64,000 bases of DNA, from assembly GCA_002706445.1 (NCBI GenBank), contig PALE01000034.1:16026-80025 (forward strand), read 5' to 3'. The position numbers and the translations under genes were made by a program. Position 1 is the stretch's first letter; each line of letters opens with the position of its first letter. This document shows, one piece after another, positions 7,077 to 16,033 of the stretch. Origin of the DNA: Erythrobacteraceae bacterium (GTDB lineage Bacteria; Pseudomonadota; Alphaproteobacteria; Sphingomonadales; Sphingomonadaceae). The notes under the pieces were generated by a model. That model saw only the letters and a program-made list of their open reading frames with translations. It had not been told where the DNA came from and did not search any database.

Positions 7077-9593
7077 ATGACCGATACAAGATTCGATCCG
7101 TCCTCCGCCGACGGGCGCTGGCAGCGCGCGTGGGAAGAGGCTGGCACTTTCACCGCTGATTCGTACAGCGAAAAGCCCAAGAGCTATGTGCTCGAGATGT
7201 TTCCCTATCCTTCGGGGCGCATCCACATGGGGCATGTGCGCAATTACACCATGGGTGACGTGCTCGCGCGCTACAAGAAGATGCGCGGCCATGAAGTGCT
7301 GCACCCGATGGGGTGGGACGCTTTCGGCATGCCGGCCGAAAACGCCGCGATGGAGAAGAAGGTCCATCCGGGGACATGGACCTATGCCAATATCGAGGCG
7401 ATGAAATCGCAGTTGAAGCGCATCGGCTTCGCGCTCGACTGGACCCGCGAATTCGCGACCTGCGACCCTGAATATTACGGCCACGAACAGGCGCTGTTCC
7501 TCGACATGTACGAAGGTGGCCTCGTCTATCGCCGCTCTTCGGAAGTGAACTGGGACCCGGTCGACATGACCGTGCTCGCCAATGAGCAGGTGATCGACGG
7601 CAAGGGCTGGCGCTCGGGCGCGGAAGTCGAAAAGCGCAAGCTCGACCAGTGGTTCCTCAAGATCACCGATTTCGCCGAGGACCTGCTCGACGGATTGGGC
7701 ACGCTCGACGACTGGCCCGAAAAGGTGAAGCTGATGCAGGAAAACTGGATCGGCAAATCGTCGGGTCTGGAATTCAGCTTCGGTCTCTCGAATGGTGAGA
7801 AACTGCCGGTTTACACCACGCGCCCCGACACGATCTTCGGCGCGAGTTTCTGCGCGATTGCAGCCGATCACCCGATTGCGCAGGGCCTGAAAGACGATCC
7901 CGAAGTCGCGGCCTTCATCGAGGAGTGCAAGAAGGGCGGCACCACCGCCGCCGCGCTCGAAACCGCTGAAAAGCTGGGTTACCGCACGGGGATTACGGCG
8001 AAGCACCCCTTCACGGGCGCTGACCTGCCGGTGTTCATCGCGAACTTCGTGCTGATGGATTACGGCACGGGCGCGGTGATGGGCGTGCCGGGTCACGACC
8101 AGCGCGACTTCGAATTTGCGACCAAATACGACCTGCCAATCGCGCGCGTGGTCGCCAAGGACGCGAGCCAAGCCGACGCGCCGATGGGCGATGAGGCCGA
8201 GAGCGGCGACGGGGTGATCGTCAACTCCGATTTCCTCGACGGGATGAGCGTCGAGGATGCCAAGGCCGAAGTTATTGCCCGCGCCGAAGACGGCGGCTGG
8301 GGCAAGGGCACGACCGTCTGGCGCCTGCGCGACTGGGGCATTTCGCGCCAGCGTTACTGGGGCACGCCGATCCCCTTCATCCACTGCGAGGCTTGCGGCA
8401 TCGTGCCGGTTCCCAAGGACCAGCTGCCGGTCACTCTGCCCGAGGATGTGGACTTCGAGACGCCGGGCAACCCGCTCGAACGCCACCCGACCTGGAAGCA
8501 TGTCGATTGTCCCTTGTGCGGCGCAAAAGCGCGGCGCGAGACCGATACGCTAGACACCTTCACCAACAGCTCGTGGTACTTCCTGCGCTTCGCCTCGCAG
8601 CCTGCGGACAAGCCGTTCGACGCGGACGAGATCGCCAAGTGGATGCCGGTGGAGCATTATATCGGCGGGATCGAACACGCGATCCTGCACTTGCTCTACG
8701 CCCGCTTCTGGACCCGCGCGCTTGCCTATCTGGGCAAGTTCGAGGTGAAGGAGCCCTTCGCCGCGCTGTTCACGCAAGGCATGGTGACGCACGAAACCTA
8801 TGGCCGCAGCGTGGACGAAAAGCCCGTGTGGTATTCACCCGAGGAAGTGGAGCGCACCTCTGACGGGGCGACATTGAAAGCCGATGGCGAGCCGGTGGAT
8901 ATCGGCCGCGTCATCAAGATGTCGAAGTCGAAGAAGAACACCGTCGCCCCCGACGCGATCATCGCCAATTACGGCGCCGACGCCGCGCGCTGGTTCATGC
9001 TGTCCGACAGCCCGCCCGAACGCGATCTGCCGTGGTCCGAAGCGGGCATTGAAGGTTGCTGGCGCTTCGTTCAGCGCCTGTGGCGACTGTTCGACCAGAT
9101 CGACGAGAGCGCGACCGGAGAAGACAAGGCGCTCGCTCGCAAGGCGCATCAGGCGATTGTCGCGGTGGCCGACGATATCGAGGCGTTGTCCTTCAACAAG
9201 GCCGTCGCCCGCATCTACGAACTCACCGGCGCTGCTGAGAAGGCCGCACCCAGCGAAGCCCGCAATTTCGCGATCCGAACCGTGCTGCACCTCATCGCGC
9301 CGATGATGCCGCACCTCGCCGAAGAGGCGAACGCCAAGCTCGGCAACACCGCCTTGATCGCCAATGCCGAATGGCCCTCACACGATCCGGCGATGCTGGT
9401 CGAGGACGAAGTGACCATCGCGGTGCAGCACATGGGCAAGCTGCGCGACACGCTCACCGCGCCCAAGGGAGCGTCGAAAGAAGACCTCGAAGCGCTTGCG
9501 CTGGCGAGCGAGAACGTCCAGCGTTCGATCAACGGAGCAGCAATCCGAAAGGTGATCGTGGTGCCCGACCGGCTGGTGAATATCGTAACCTGA
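7077..9593 (+). CDS. leuS: Leucine-tRNA ligase
   Basis: This class I synthetase charges tRNA-Leu. With ATG 7077 the protein has 838 residues, a normal bacterial length. HMGH (the HIGH motif) is at 50-53 and KMSKS at 614-618. The CP1 editing domain lies between them, with [20 protein letters not shown] and the [13 protein letters not shown] editing motif. A zinc-type knuckle (CEACG...CPLCG) is also present. An in-frame start at 7041 would add 12 unlikely residues. The stop overlaps the start of lptE (TGATG), which suggests coupled translation. Confidence 0.98.
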   Translation: MTDTRFDPSSADGRWQRAWEEAGTFTADSYSEKPKSYVLEMFPYPSGRIHMGHVRNYTMGDVLARYKKMRGHEVLHPMGWDAFGMPAENAAMEKKVHPGTWTYANIEAMKSQLKRIGFALDWTREFATCDPEYYGHEQALFLDMYEGGLVYRRSSEVNWDPVDMTVLANEQVIDGKGWRSGAEVEKRKLDQWFLKITDFAEDLLDGLGTLDDWPEKVKLMQENWIGKSSGLEFSFGLSNGEKLPVYTTRPDTIFGASFCAIAADHPIAQGLKDDPEVAAFIEECKKGGTTAAALETAEKLGYRTGITAKHPFTGADLPVFIANFVLMDYGTGAVMGVPGHDQRDFEFATKYDLPIARVVAKDASQADAPMGDEAESGDGVIVNSDFLDGMSVEDAKAEVIARAEDGGWGKGTTVWRLRDWGISRQRYWGTPIPFIHCEACGIVPVPKDQLPVTLPEDVDFETPGNPLERHPTWKHVDCPLCGAKARRETDTLDTFTNSSWYFLRFASQPADKPFDADEIAKWMPVEHYIGGIEHAILHLLYARFWTRALAYLGKFEVKEPFAALFTQGMVTHETYGRSVDEKPVWYSPEEVERTSDGATLKADGEPVDIGRVIKMSKSKKNTVAPDAIIANYGADAARWFMLSDSPPERDLPWSEAGIEGCWRFVQRLWRLFDQIDESATGEDKALARKAHQAIVAVADDIEALSFNKAVARIYELTGAAEKAAPSEARNFAIRTVLHLIAPMMPHLAEEANAKLGNTALIANAEWPSHDPAMLVEDEVTIAVQHMGKLRDTLTAPKGASKEDLEALALASENVQRSINGAAIRKVIVVPDRLVNIVT

Positions 9594-10108
9594 TGCGTAT
9601 GCGCGCCGCCTTGATGGCTGTCGCCCTCGTCGTGCCCCTTGCGGGGTGCGGGTTGCAGCCGATGTATGCGGGCGGTGCGTCGAGCTCGCTCGCACAGGGG
9701 CTGGCGGCGGTCGATGTTCCCGCGATCCCGGGCCGTGATGGCTGGCTGGTGCGCAATGCCTTGCAGGAACGGCTGGGCGTTGCGGGCGAGACGACGCCGC
9801 AATACCGGCTCGACGTGCGGCTCGACGATTCGCTCGAAGCGCTGGGCGTGCTCAACGACGACACGATCAGCCGCGAGCGTCGCATCCTGCGCGCGCGTTA
9901 CCAGCTGGTTGATCTGGCTACCGGCGAAATACTGCTCGACGCGACCTCGGGTTCGGATGCCGGTATCGACGTGGTTTCGTCCGAATATGCGACCATCGCC
10001 GCCGAACAGCGCGCGCTCGAAAATCTGGCCGAAGATGTTGCCGAGCGTATGACGCGCCGCATTGCCCTCGCATTGAGGGAAAACGGGCGCGGGCAGGGCA
10101 GCGAGTGA
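9593..10108 (+). CDS. lptE: LPS assembly lipoprotein LptE
   Basis: A 171-residue outer-membrane lipoprotein that would plug LptD and help insert LPS into the outer leaflet. The lipobox LAGC is at 16-19, followed by the family-typical GLQPMYAGG. The rest has the LptE-like strand and helix pattern (YRLDVRLDDSLEALGVLNDD, and ERRILRARYQLVDLATGEIL). The leuS-lptE-holA order is common in alphaproteobacteria and supports the call. The ATG overlaps the leuS stop; a second ATG lies two codons in. Confidence 0.9.
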   Translation: MRMRAALMAVALVVPLAGCGLQPMYAGGASSSLAQGLAAVDVPAIPGRDGWLVRNALQERLGVAGETTPQYRLDVRLDDSLEALGVLNDDTISRERRILRARYQLVDLATGEILLDATSGSDAGIDVVSSEYATIAAEQRALENLAEDVAERMTRRIALALRENGRGQGSE

Positions 10109-10129
10109 CGGCCCGATGAAGGCAATCCG

Positions 10130-11170
10130 ATGAAGGCAAAGGGTCAGGATTTTGCGCGCGGCCTGCCCAAATCGGTCACGCAGGCTTCAATCTTCTTCTT
10201 CTGCGGCCCCGATGAAGCGGGCGCCTCTGCCGCTGCCAACAAAATCGTCGAAGCGATGCCCGATGCAGGCGAGCGGGTCGAGCTGTCGGGAAGCGACCTC
10301 AAACGCGATCCAGCCATGCTCGGCGACGAAGCGCGCTCATCCTCGCTGTTCGGCGACAGCCGCCACATCTTCGTGCGTGCCAATGGCGACGAGGCGCATG
10401 ATGCATTGAAGGCGCTGATCGAAACCGGCGAGGTTGGCGGAGGCGATGCCGCGCCCGTGCTGGTGGTGGCGACTTCGGCGACCGACAAATCTCGCACCGC
10501 AAAGCTGCTCGAAAAGCGTCCCGATGCGCTGGTGGCGATGTTCTATCCGCCAGACCTGTCGAGCGTGGCCGTATCGGTGCGCGCTATGGCCGATGCGGCG
10601 GGGCTGCGATTGGGCGGCGATCTGGCCGAACGCATTGCCCGCGGGGCGAGCCTGGATGTGCGGCTGGCGCAGAGCGAGGTCGATAAGCTCGCGCTTTATC
10701 TCGACGCCTCCTCGCAATCGCCCAAGACCGCATCGATTGAGGATTACGCCGAAATTGGCGCGACCAATGAAGAAGACGGCTTCGGCCCCGTGGTCGGCGC
10801 GGTGCTGGGCGGAGAATTGGGCAAATTGCCTGCCGAATTGAAGCGCATGCGCGAGCTGGGACTGAACCCTGTCGGACTGTTGCTGGCAATCGAACGGCGG
10901 GCGGCCTTGCTGGCGCAGATCGCGGCAAGGATCGGCCCGCGCGGCTCGATCGACAATCTCGACCGCGGCGAAAAGGCGCGGCTCGGCATCTTCTGGAAGG
11001 AAGAGCGCGAGGTGCGCGGCCAGCTGGCGCGGTGGAACAGGGTTAAGCTCGACCGGCTGATTCCGCGCCTTGTTGCGCTGCACCAGAATCTGCTTTCAAA
11101 CAGCCAGACCGCCGAGTTGCTGCTGGCGCATGACCTGACCGAAATCGCGAGATTCGCCGCGAAACGGTAG
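10130..11170 (+). CDS. holA: DNA polymerase III subunit delta
   Basis: The 346-residue delta subunit of the clamp loader, which opens the beta clamp during replication. Typical features are the early IFFFCGPDEAGASAAANKI strand and P-loop-like region without a full Walker A, the LVVATSATDKSRTAKLLEK segment, and the C-terminal AELKRMRELGLNPVGLLLAI helix. GAAGG upstream supports ATG 10130. An earlier ATG (10115) meets a stop after five codons. A weak AATCGG/CCGATT hairpin follows the gene without a good T-tract. Confidence 0.93.
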   Translation: MKAKGQDFARGLPKSVTQASIFFFCGPDEAGASAAANKIVEAMPDAGERVELSGSDLKRDPAMLGDEARSSSLFGDSRHIFVRANGDEAHDALKALIETGEVGGGDAAPVLVVATSATDKSRTAKLLEKRPDALVAMFYPPDLSSVAVSVRAMADAAGLRLGGDLAERIARGASLDVRLAQSEVDKLALYLDASSQSPKTASIEDYAEIGATNEEDGFGPVVGAVLGGELGKLPAELKRMRELGLNPVGLLLAIERRAALLAQIAARIGPRGSIDNLDRGEKARLGIFWKEEREVRGQLARWNRVKLDRLIPRLVALHQNLLSNSQTAELLLAHDLTEIARFAAKR

Positions 11171-11296
11171 CATAATCGGACAGAAGCCGATTTCGCAGTC
11201 GCAAAAACTTATCATTTCCGTGTAACAGGGCTAAGAAGTCATAAGGGAAATTCCTTAAGGGGCTCCCCTGGGTGCTCTGAGGGGGGTGCGAAGCGA

Positions 11297-12700
11297 ATGA
11301 ACAAGCTGACAGGGCCGCTACTCAATGCGGCCCAGGCCAACAGGATAGACCATCCAGTCGCGCCGTCGCTCGAGCGTCGGCGGCTGCGCGCCTATGTGAT
11401 GATGATGCTGGCCGATGCGATCGTGCTGCATCTGGCCTTTGCCGGCGCGGGCCTCGTCTACGAAGGCGTCTGGTGGTATGCCCGCAACATGCTGGCGGTG
11501 CAGGTGTTGTTGCCGGTCTATTTCACCATCGCTCTCTACAACGAAACCTATGGCGGAAAGTCGCTCGATAGCTGGACTTTCGCCTCGAAGCGCGCGCTGA
11601 CCGCGCTGCTTATTTCGGTCGCGCTGCTCAACTTCCTGGCGTTCTACACCAAGTCCAACGCCGATTTCTCGCGTGTTTCGGTCACGCTGGGTCTCGCGGC
11701 CTCGGCGGTAGCGATTGTGCTTTTGCGGCGGTTCGCAGCGCTGGTGGTCGAGAAATTCTGGGGCGGACGCACCCGTAACCTGTTGGTCATCGACGATGGC
11801 GGTTCGCACTTCACGCTCGAAGATGCTGTGCATATCACCGCCAAAGACCATTCGCTCGATCCCACCAGCCACGATCCCTTTATGCTCGACCGGCTCGGCA
11901 AGCTTTTGCAGAATCAGGACAAGGTCGTGATTTCGACGCCCAAGGAGCGGCGCGAATATTGGGCGTTCTTGCTCAAATCGGCAGGCGTCTATGGCGAGAT
12001 CGTCAGCGAGCCCGCCAATTCGCTCGGTGCGATGGGGGTGCATCGCTACGAAGATCAGGACCGCACGACCCTGGTGGTGGCGACCGGACCGTTGGGGCTG
12101 CGTTCGCGTATTTCCAAGCGGCTGTTCGACGTGGTGGTCGCTGGCAGCGCGCTGGTCGCGCTCTCGCCGCTGCTGCTTTTCATTGCTCTGCGGATCAAGC
12201 TTGAGGACGGTGGTCCGGTTCTCTTCATCCAGCGCCGGCTCGGGCGCGGGAACCAGTTCTTCAACATGCTCAAATTCCGGTCGATGAAGGTCGAGCAGAA
12301 CGATGCCAATGGCGACCGTTCGACCGCGCGCGATGACGACCGGATTACGAAGACCGGCCACTTCATCCGTCGCACATCGATCGACGAGCTGCCGCAGTTG
12401 ATCAATGTGCTGCGCGGTGACATGTCGATTGTCGGCCCGCGTCCGCACGCGCTCGGCAGTCAGGCGGGGAACAAGTACTTCTGGGAAGTCGACGCGAAAT
12501 ACTGGCAGCGCCACTGCCTCAAACCGGGACTTACGGGTCTGGCCCAGGTGCGCGGTCATCGCGGCGCGACCGAAGAGGAAAAAGACCTCACCGACCGCCT
12601 GCAGTCGGACCTCGAATACATCTCCGGCTGGTCGCTGCGGCGCGATATCGAGATCGTGTTGCAGACGGTTCTCGTGCTGAAGCACGATAACGCGTTTTAG
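11297..12700 (+). CDS. Undecaprenyl-phosphate sugar phosphotransferase (exopolysaccharide initiation)
   Basis: A 467-residue polyprenyl glycosylphosphotransferase that would start surface polysaccharide synthesis by placing a sugar-1-phosphate on undecaprenyl phosphate at the inner membrane. Several N-terminal membrane segments (about 30-150) precede a CoA-binding-like domain. The C-terminal bacterial sugar transferase domain starts at about 270 with SKRLFDVVVAGSALVALSP and contains FIQRRLGRGNQFFNMLKFRS, DELPQLINVLRGDMSIVGPR and CLKPGLTGLAQVRG. The sugar cannot be read from sequence. No other glycan genes are adjacent; exosortase-A-associated genes lie at 25.8-28.8 kb. Confidence 0.92.
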   Translation: MNKLTGPLLNAAQANRIDHPVAPSLERRRLRAYVMMMLADAIVLHLAFAGAGLVYEGVWWYARNMLAVQVLLPVYFTIALYNETYGGKSLDSWTFASKRALTALLISVALLNFLAFYTKSNADFSRVSVTLGLAASAVAIVLLRRFAALVVEKFWGGRTRNLLVIDDGGSHFTLEDAVHITAKDHSLDPTSHDPFMLDRLGKLLQNQDKVVISTPKERREYWAFLLKSAGVYGEIVSEPANSLGAMGVHRYEDQDRTTLVVATGPLGLRSRISKRLFDVVVAGSALVALSPLLLFIALRIKLEDGGPVLFIQRRLGRGNQFFNMLKFRSMKVEQNDANGDRSTARDDDRITKTGHFIRRTSIDELPQLINVLRGDMSIVGPRPHALGSQAGNKYFWEVDAKYWQRHCLKPGLTGLAQVRGHRGATEEEKDLTDRLQSDLEYISGWSLRRDIEIVLQTVLVLKHDNAF

Positions 12701-12748
12701 CTTTTCGCGCGCTCAATCGGGCACCTGCGACTCGGCCGCGTGACCTCG

Positions 12749-12897
12749 CGGTCCGCTGGGCGCGGACCGAGCGACTTCAAGCCATCGATAGATTGATAAT
12801 TCGGCCTGCAAGGCCGCAAGCGCGACTGCGCGCCCGCAACGGGTCCGTAGCGAAGCGGAGGCCGTCTAGTGAGGACGAAGGCGCGGATGCGCCTTCG
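12749..12897. repeat. Intergenic hairpin-rich segment
   Basis: The gap between the convergent sugar transferase and lptA genes contains CGGTCCGC/GCGGACCG (12749-12769) and a perfect 9-bp hairpin CGAAGGCGC-GGAT-GCGCCTTCG (12876-12897). Neither is followed by a T-tract in the useful direction. The segment looks like the palindromic intergenic repeats frequent in sphingomonads, but family membership needs a genome search. Confidence 0.5.
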
Positions 12898-12900
12898 GAA

Positions 12901-12930
12901 CAAAAAAGAAAAGCAAGACGTTAGTCTTGC
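12901..12930 (-). terminator. Rho-independent terminator overlapping the lptA stop codon
   Basis: On the minus strand the stem GCAAGAC-TAAC-GTCTTGC (12930 down to 12913) is followed by TTTTCTTTTTTG. The TAA in the loop (12923-12921) is the lptA stop codon, so a ribosome finishing lptA would cover the hairpin. Transcription apparently ends right at the end of the gene. Confidence 0.88.
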
Positions 12931-13472
12931 GGCACGTTGAATGTGCCGCTGACCCGGCCCGTCGAGCCGTCGCTATTGGTCGCGCCGCCGCGGCCATCGA
13001 CTGTCGAGAGGCCGCTTGCGAGGTCAATCACCAGTCGGCCGCCGCGCAGCGTGTCGCTGCCGCGCTTCAATTCGACATTGCCCGACATGGTGATCACCCG
13101 CCGGTTGAAATCATAAACAGCGACATCGCCCGATGCGCGTTCGTTTCCGCGCGTGACTACAACCCCGCCATTTGCAGTGATCTGTTGCACTTCCAGCGAG
13201 CCGGCGTCGGTATAGTTCAGCAACATGCGGCTTGATCGCACGGTCAGCCCGGCCTGGTTCACCACCACGCCGCCGGTCAGCACCACGCGGTTGGCACGGT
13301 CGTCGAAATTGATGCTGCCTGCATCGAAAGAGACGGGTGCGCGGGTGTTGTGCGAGGCAAGGCCCTGCGCGTGCAGCGTCATTCCGCCCGCGAGCACCGC
13401 GCCCAGCGCGAGGCCGCCTGCCGCCCAACCCAGCGCAATCTTGCCCAATCCCGTCTTCATCGTCCTGTCCAT
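12921..13472 (-). CDS. lptA: LPS transport periplasmic protein LptA
   Basis: A 183-residue OstA-like protein that forms part of the periplasmic bridge carrying LPS from LptC to LptD/LptE. A signal peptide covers about residues 1-36. Beta-jellyroll repeats follow: DAGSINFDDRANRVVLTGGV, VQQITANGGVVVTRGNERAS and VITMSGNVELKRGSDTLRGG. It starts three bases after the lptC stop. The alternative start at 13460 (four codons in) has AGGA just upstream and is equally plausible. The stop codon sits inside a terminator hairpin, and no lptB follows, unlike many lptCA(B) loci. Confidence 0.9.
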   Translation of the reverse strand: MDRTMKTGLGKIALGWAAGGLALGAVLAGGMTLHAQGLASHNTRAPVSFDAGSINFDDRANRVVLTGGVVVNQAGLTVRSSRMLLNYTDAGSLEVQQITANGGVVVTRGNERASGDVAVYDFNRRVITMSGNVELKRGSDTLRGGRLVIDLASGLSTVDGRGGATNSDGSTGRVSGTFNVPQD

Positions 13473-13475
13473 CCT

Positions 13476-14141
13476 TTAGGGCATCCGCAACTGGCCCGGA
13501 ACCATCCGCAGCTTTGCATTGCCGTCCAGAGTAATCGTGCGCGCGTCGAGATCGCCGCGCATGCTGTTAGCGGAGAAAGTCCCCGCCGGAACCGCACCTT
13601 CGACCCCGCCTTCGCCGACCATCGTGCGGCTTTCGAGGTCGAAGGAGACCCCCTTGGCGGTCATCGCATAGCCATCGGCGGTGCGCACGCGCAGTTCGCC
13701 GTCGACCGTGACCAGTTCTTCGTCAATGTCGTAAATCCCGCCGTCGGCGGACAGCCGCGCAGGACCGTCTTCGAGCAGCAATTGCGCCATCAGCTCGGTC
13801 ATGCGCACCTTGCCCTCGGCGCTCGAGCGCTGGACTGCTTCGCCTGCGGTGATCGAGAAGGGGCGCCCGTCATTGTCGCGCCCGCGATACATGGCGTTGT
13901 CGACGCTCAAACGCTCGTCGATAACCGCGACCGAATTGCGATCGAGCAGAAAGCTGACCTCGCCGCGCGGGCTCAGGGGCGTAATGATCATCAGCGCCGC
14001 GACAACACCCACACCCATCGGCAGGGCACGCGCAAGGAAAGCGACCAGTTTGTCATGGCTGCCACCGGGCGCAGCGAAGTGCTGGCGCTTGCTCCTCAGC
14101 GCCTTGGCTTCCTGCGTTTCGATGCGGCGTTTGATCACCAT
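13476..14141 (-). CDS. lptC: LPS export periplasmic protein LptC
   Basis: A 221-residue bitopic inner-membrane protein with a basic cytosolic N-terminus, one membrane segment at about 37-56, and a periplasmic beta-jellyroll (SVDNAMYRGRDNDGRPFSIT, DIDEELVTVDGELRVRTADG and AKGVSFDLESRTMVGEGGV). It docks LptA onto the LptBFG transporter. It lies between rnd (27 bases upstream) and lptA (three bases downstream), a common alphaproteobacterial order that supports the call. Confidence 0.9.
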   Translation of the reverse strand: MVIKRRIETQEAKALRSKRQHFAAPGGSHDKLVAFLARALPMGVGVVAALMIITPLSPRGEVSFLLDRNSVAVIDERLSVDNAMYRGRDNDGRPFSITAGEAVQRSSAEGKVRMTELMAQLLLEDGPARLSADGGIYDIDEELVTVDGELRVRTADGYAMTAKGVSFDLESRTMVGEGGVEGAVPAGTFSANSMRGDLDARTITLDGNAKLRMVPGQLRMP

Positions 14142-14168
14142 GGCGAATACCCGGGGGCACGAGGCCCT

Positions 14169-14804
14169 TTAGGCGTAGTGCCCTTCGTTATGGCTGAAGA
14201 TATCGCGTCCGTCCCAACCGGCGATATCGAGCACGGCGCGGGTTGGCAGGAAGTCGAAGCACGCCTGTGCAATCTCCATCCGGCCTTCGCGTTCGAGCCG
14301 CACCACCAGCTCGTCGCGCAGACGGTGGAGGTAACGCACGTCGCTCGCGGCGTAATCGCGTTGCGCTTCGGACAGTTCGGGTCCGCCCCAGTCGCTCAGC
14401 TGCTGCTGCTTCGAAATGTTTTCGCCCAGCAGTTCTTCGGTGAGATTCTTCAGCCCGTGACGGTCGGTATAAGTGCGCACCAGCTTGCTCGCGATCTTGG
14501 TGCAAAACACAGGCGCGGCCACCACGCCGAGGTAGAACTGGATCGCGGCAAGGTCGAAGCGGGCAAAGTGATACAGCTTCACGCGGTTCTCGTCGGCGAG
14601 GATGGCCGAGAGATTGGGCGCGTCATAGCTGCTGCCCGGGTTGAAGCGCACCAGATGCTCGTCCCCGCTGCCGTCGCTGATCTGCACAACGCAGAGGCGG
14701 TCGCGGTGGGTGATGAGGCCCATGGTCTCGGTGTCGACGGCCAGCGCCGACGTGCCTTGCAGCACGCCGTCGGGCAGGTCTTCTTCGTGGAAATGCACTG
14801 TCAT
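14169..14804 (-). CDS. rnd: Ribonuclease D (short form)
   Basis: A 211-residue DEDDy 3'-5' exoribonuclease for tRNA and small RNA maturation. The acidic residues are visible as DTE at 24-26, Asp84 in YHFARFD and YxxxD at Tyr151/Asp155 (YAASDVRYL). The C-terminal HRDC domains of E. coli RNase D are absent, which is usual for the short alphaproteobacterial form. It appears to be the first gene of rnd-lptC-lptA. Confidence 0.93.
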   Translation of the reverse strand: MTVHFHEEDLPDGVLQGTSALAVDTETMGLITHRDRLCVVQISDGSGDEHLVRFNPGSSYDAPNLSAILADENRVKLYHFARFDLAAIQFYLGVVAAPVFCTKIASKLVRTYTDRHGLKNLTEELLGENISKQQQLSDWGGPELSEAQRDYAASDVRYLHRLRDELVVRLEREGRMEIAQACFDFLPTRAVLDIAGWDGRDIFSHNEGHYA

Positions 14805-14889
14805 ATCGCGTTCCGCTTACGCCAATGGGGGATAGAGGGGAAGGGGCCTCTCGCCTGCCTGGCGCGCAGCGGTGTAGCCCTGCCTTGTC

Positions 14890-15576
14890 ATGGCCGATGA
14901 TACGATCCCCGAAAGCTGGCGCGAAGCGCTCGAACCCGTGCTGCAAACGCCCGAGGCGCGCAAGCTGGGCGGCTGGCTGCGTGCCGAGGAAGAGGCGGGC
15001 AAGGTGATCTATCCGCCGCGCGGAAGCCGCCTTGCCGCGCTCGCTACAACCCCGCTTCCCGAAGTGCGCGTGGTGATATTGGGGCAAGACCCCTACCACG
15101 GCCCCGATCAGGCGCACGGCCTCAGCTTTTCGGTGCAGGACGAGGTGCGCGTGCCGCCGAGCCTGCGCAATATCTTCAAGGAACTGGAGAGCGATCTCGG
15201 CCTGCCGCGCCCCGAGACGGGCAATCTGACCCCGTGGGCTCAGCAGGGCGTGCTCCTGCTCAACAACACGCTGACGGTGGAGGCGGGCAAAGCGGGCAGT
15301 CACGCAGGGCGCGGCTGGGACGCGATCACCGATGCTGCGGTCGCTGCCGTGGCACAGCAGGGAAGCCCTTGCGTTTTCATCCTGTGGGGGAGCCACGCCA
15401 AGAAAAAGGCTGGCCGGGTAAAGGGGCTGGGCGCAGGCGCGCACCATCTGGTGCTGACATCGCCGCATCCTTCGCCGCTATCGGCACATTCGGGATTCTT
15501 CGGATCACGCCCCTTCAGTCAGGCCAACGCCTTTCTCGAGCGGCACGGGCGCGGAGCAATCGACTGGTCGCTCTAG
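14890..15576 (+). CDS. ung: Uracil-DNA glycosylase (family 1)
   Basis: A 228-residue base-excision repair enzyme that removes uracil from DNA. The catalytic water-activating loop GQDPYHG is at 65-71 (Asp67), and the DNA-intercalating HPSPLS loop with His193 is at 193-198. GVLLLNNTLTVE and the Leu-intercalation region are as expected. It is divergent from rnd with 85 bases between, and converges on the TadE-like gene with only 16 bases between stops and no visible terminator. Confidence 0.97.
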   Translation: MADDTIPESWREALEPVLQTPEARKLGGWLRAEEEAGKVIYPPRGSRLAALATTPLPEVRVVILGQDPYHGPDQAHGLSFSVQDEVRVPPSLRNIFKELESDLGLPRPETGNLTPWAQQGVLLLNNTLTVEAGKAGSHAGRGWDAITDAAVAAVAQQGSPCVFILWGSHAKKKAGRVKGLGAGAHHLVLTSPHPSPLSAHSGFFGSRPFSQANAFLERHGRGAIDWSL

Positions 15577-15592
15577 ACAGAGCGCGTGCCGC

Positions 15593-16033
15593 TTAGCCGA
15601 CGACGAACACCGGGCGTTCGTAGGTCACCGTACCGCCGGGCAGATCGGAAATCGGCAGGAAGCTGTCGATCGTGTATCGCAGCTCCACATCCATCTCCGT
15701 CGTACCGGTCACGCGGGTGGTGAGCTTGCGATCGATCGTCACAGTCAGATTGTCTGACTTGAGGAAATAAGGTGCCGTCGTCGCGCGGGCGAGGACAACG
15801 CGGCGGATCTGTTCGTCCGACAGCGAGTTGTCCTTCTGGTATTCGATGAGAATCTGGCGCGAGGCGTCGAGCGTGGCCGAGCGCACGGCGTTATAATTCT
15901 GCAACCAGACGCCCGCCTGAAGCACACCGAACAGCAGCAGCATGAAAACGGGTGCGAGCAGGGCGGTCTCGATCACCATCGAGCCGCGCTTGTCCTCGCG
16001 CAAGCGGCGGAAGTGTTCGCGAACAATCCTCAT
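15593..16033 (-). CDS. TadE family pilus-assembly/pseudopilin-like protein
   Basis: A 146-residue protein with a short basic N-terminus (RREDKRGSMVIETALLAP), where Gly-Ser-x-x-x-E resembles the TadE prepilin cleavage and Glu5 pattern, followed by a hydrophobic helix. The rest is extracytoplasmic. TadE-like minor pseudopilins work with Flp/Tad pilus machinery. ATG 16033 overlaps the stop of the upstream TadG-like gene (ATGA), so the two are translationally coupled. A longer frame exists upstream but lies inside that gene. Confidence 0.82.
   Translation of the reverse strand: MRIVREHFRRLREDKRGSMVIETALLAPVFMLLLFGVLQAGVWLQNYNAVRSATLDASRQILIEYQKDNSLSDEQIRRVVLARATTAPYFLKSDNLTVTIDRKLTTRVTGTTEMDVELRYTIDSFLPISDLPGGTVTYERPVFVVG

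Noticed and set aside
12876-12897. Terminator for the sugar transferase gene
   Set aside because: The hairpin is perfect but is followed by an A-rich run on the plus strand, so it is not a canonical plus-strand terminator.
13350-14900. 516-codon plus-strand frame over lptA, lptC and rnd
   Set aside because: It lies antisense to three well-supported genes and its product is His/Arg/Ala-rich shadow sequence.
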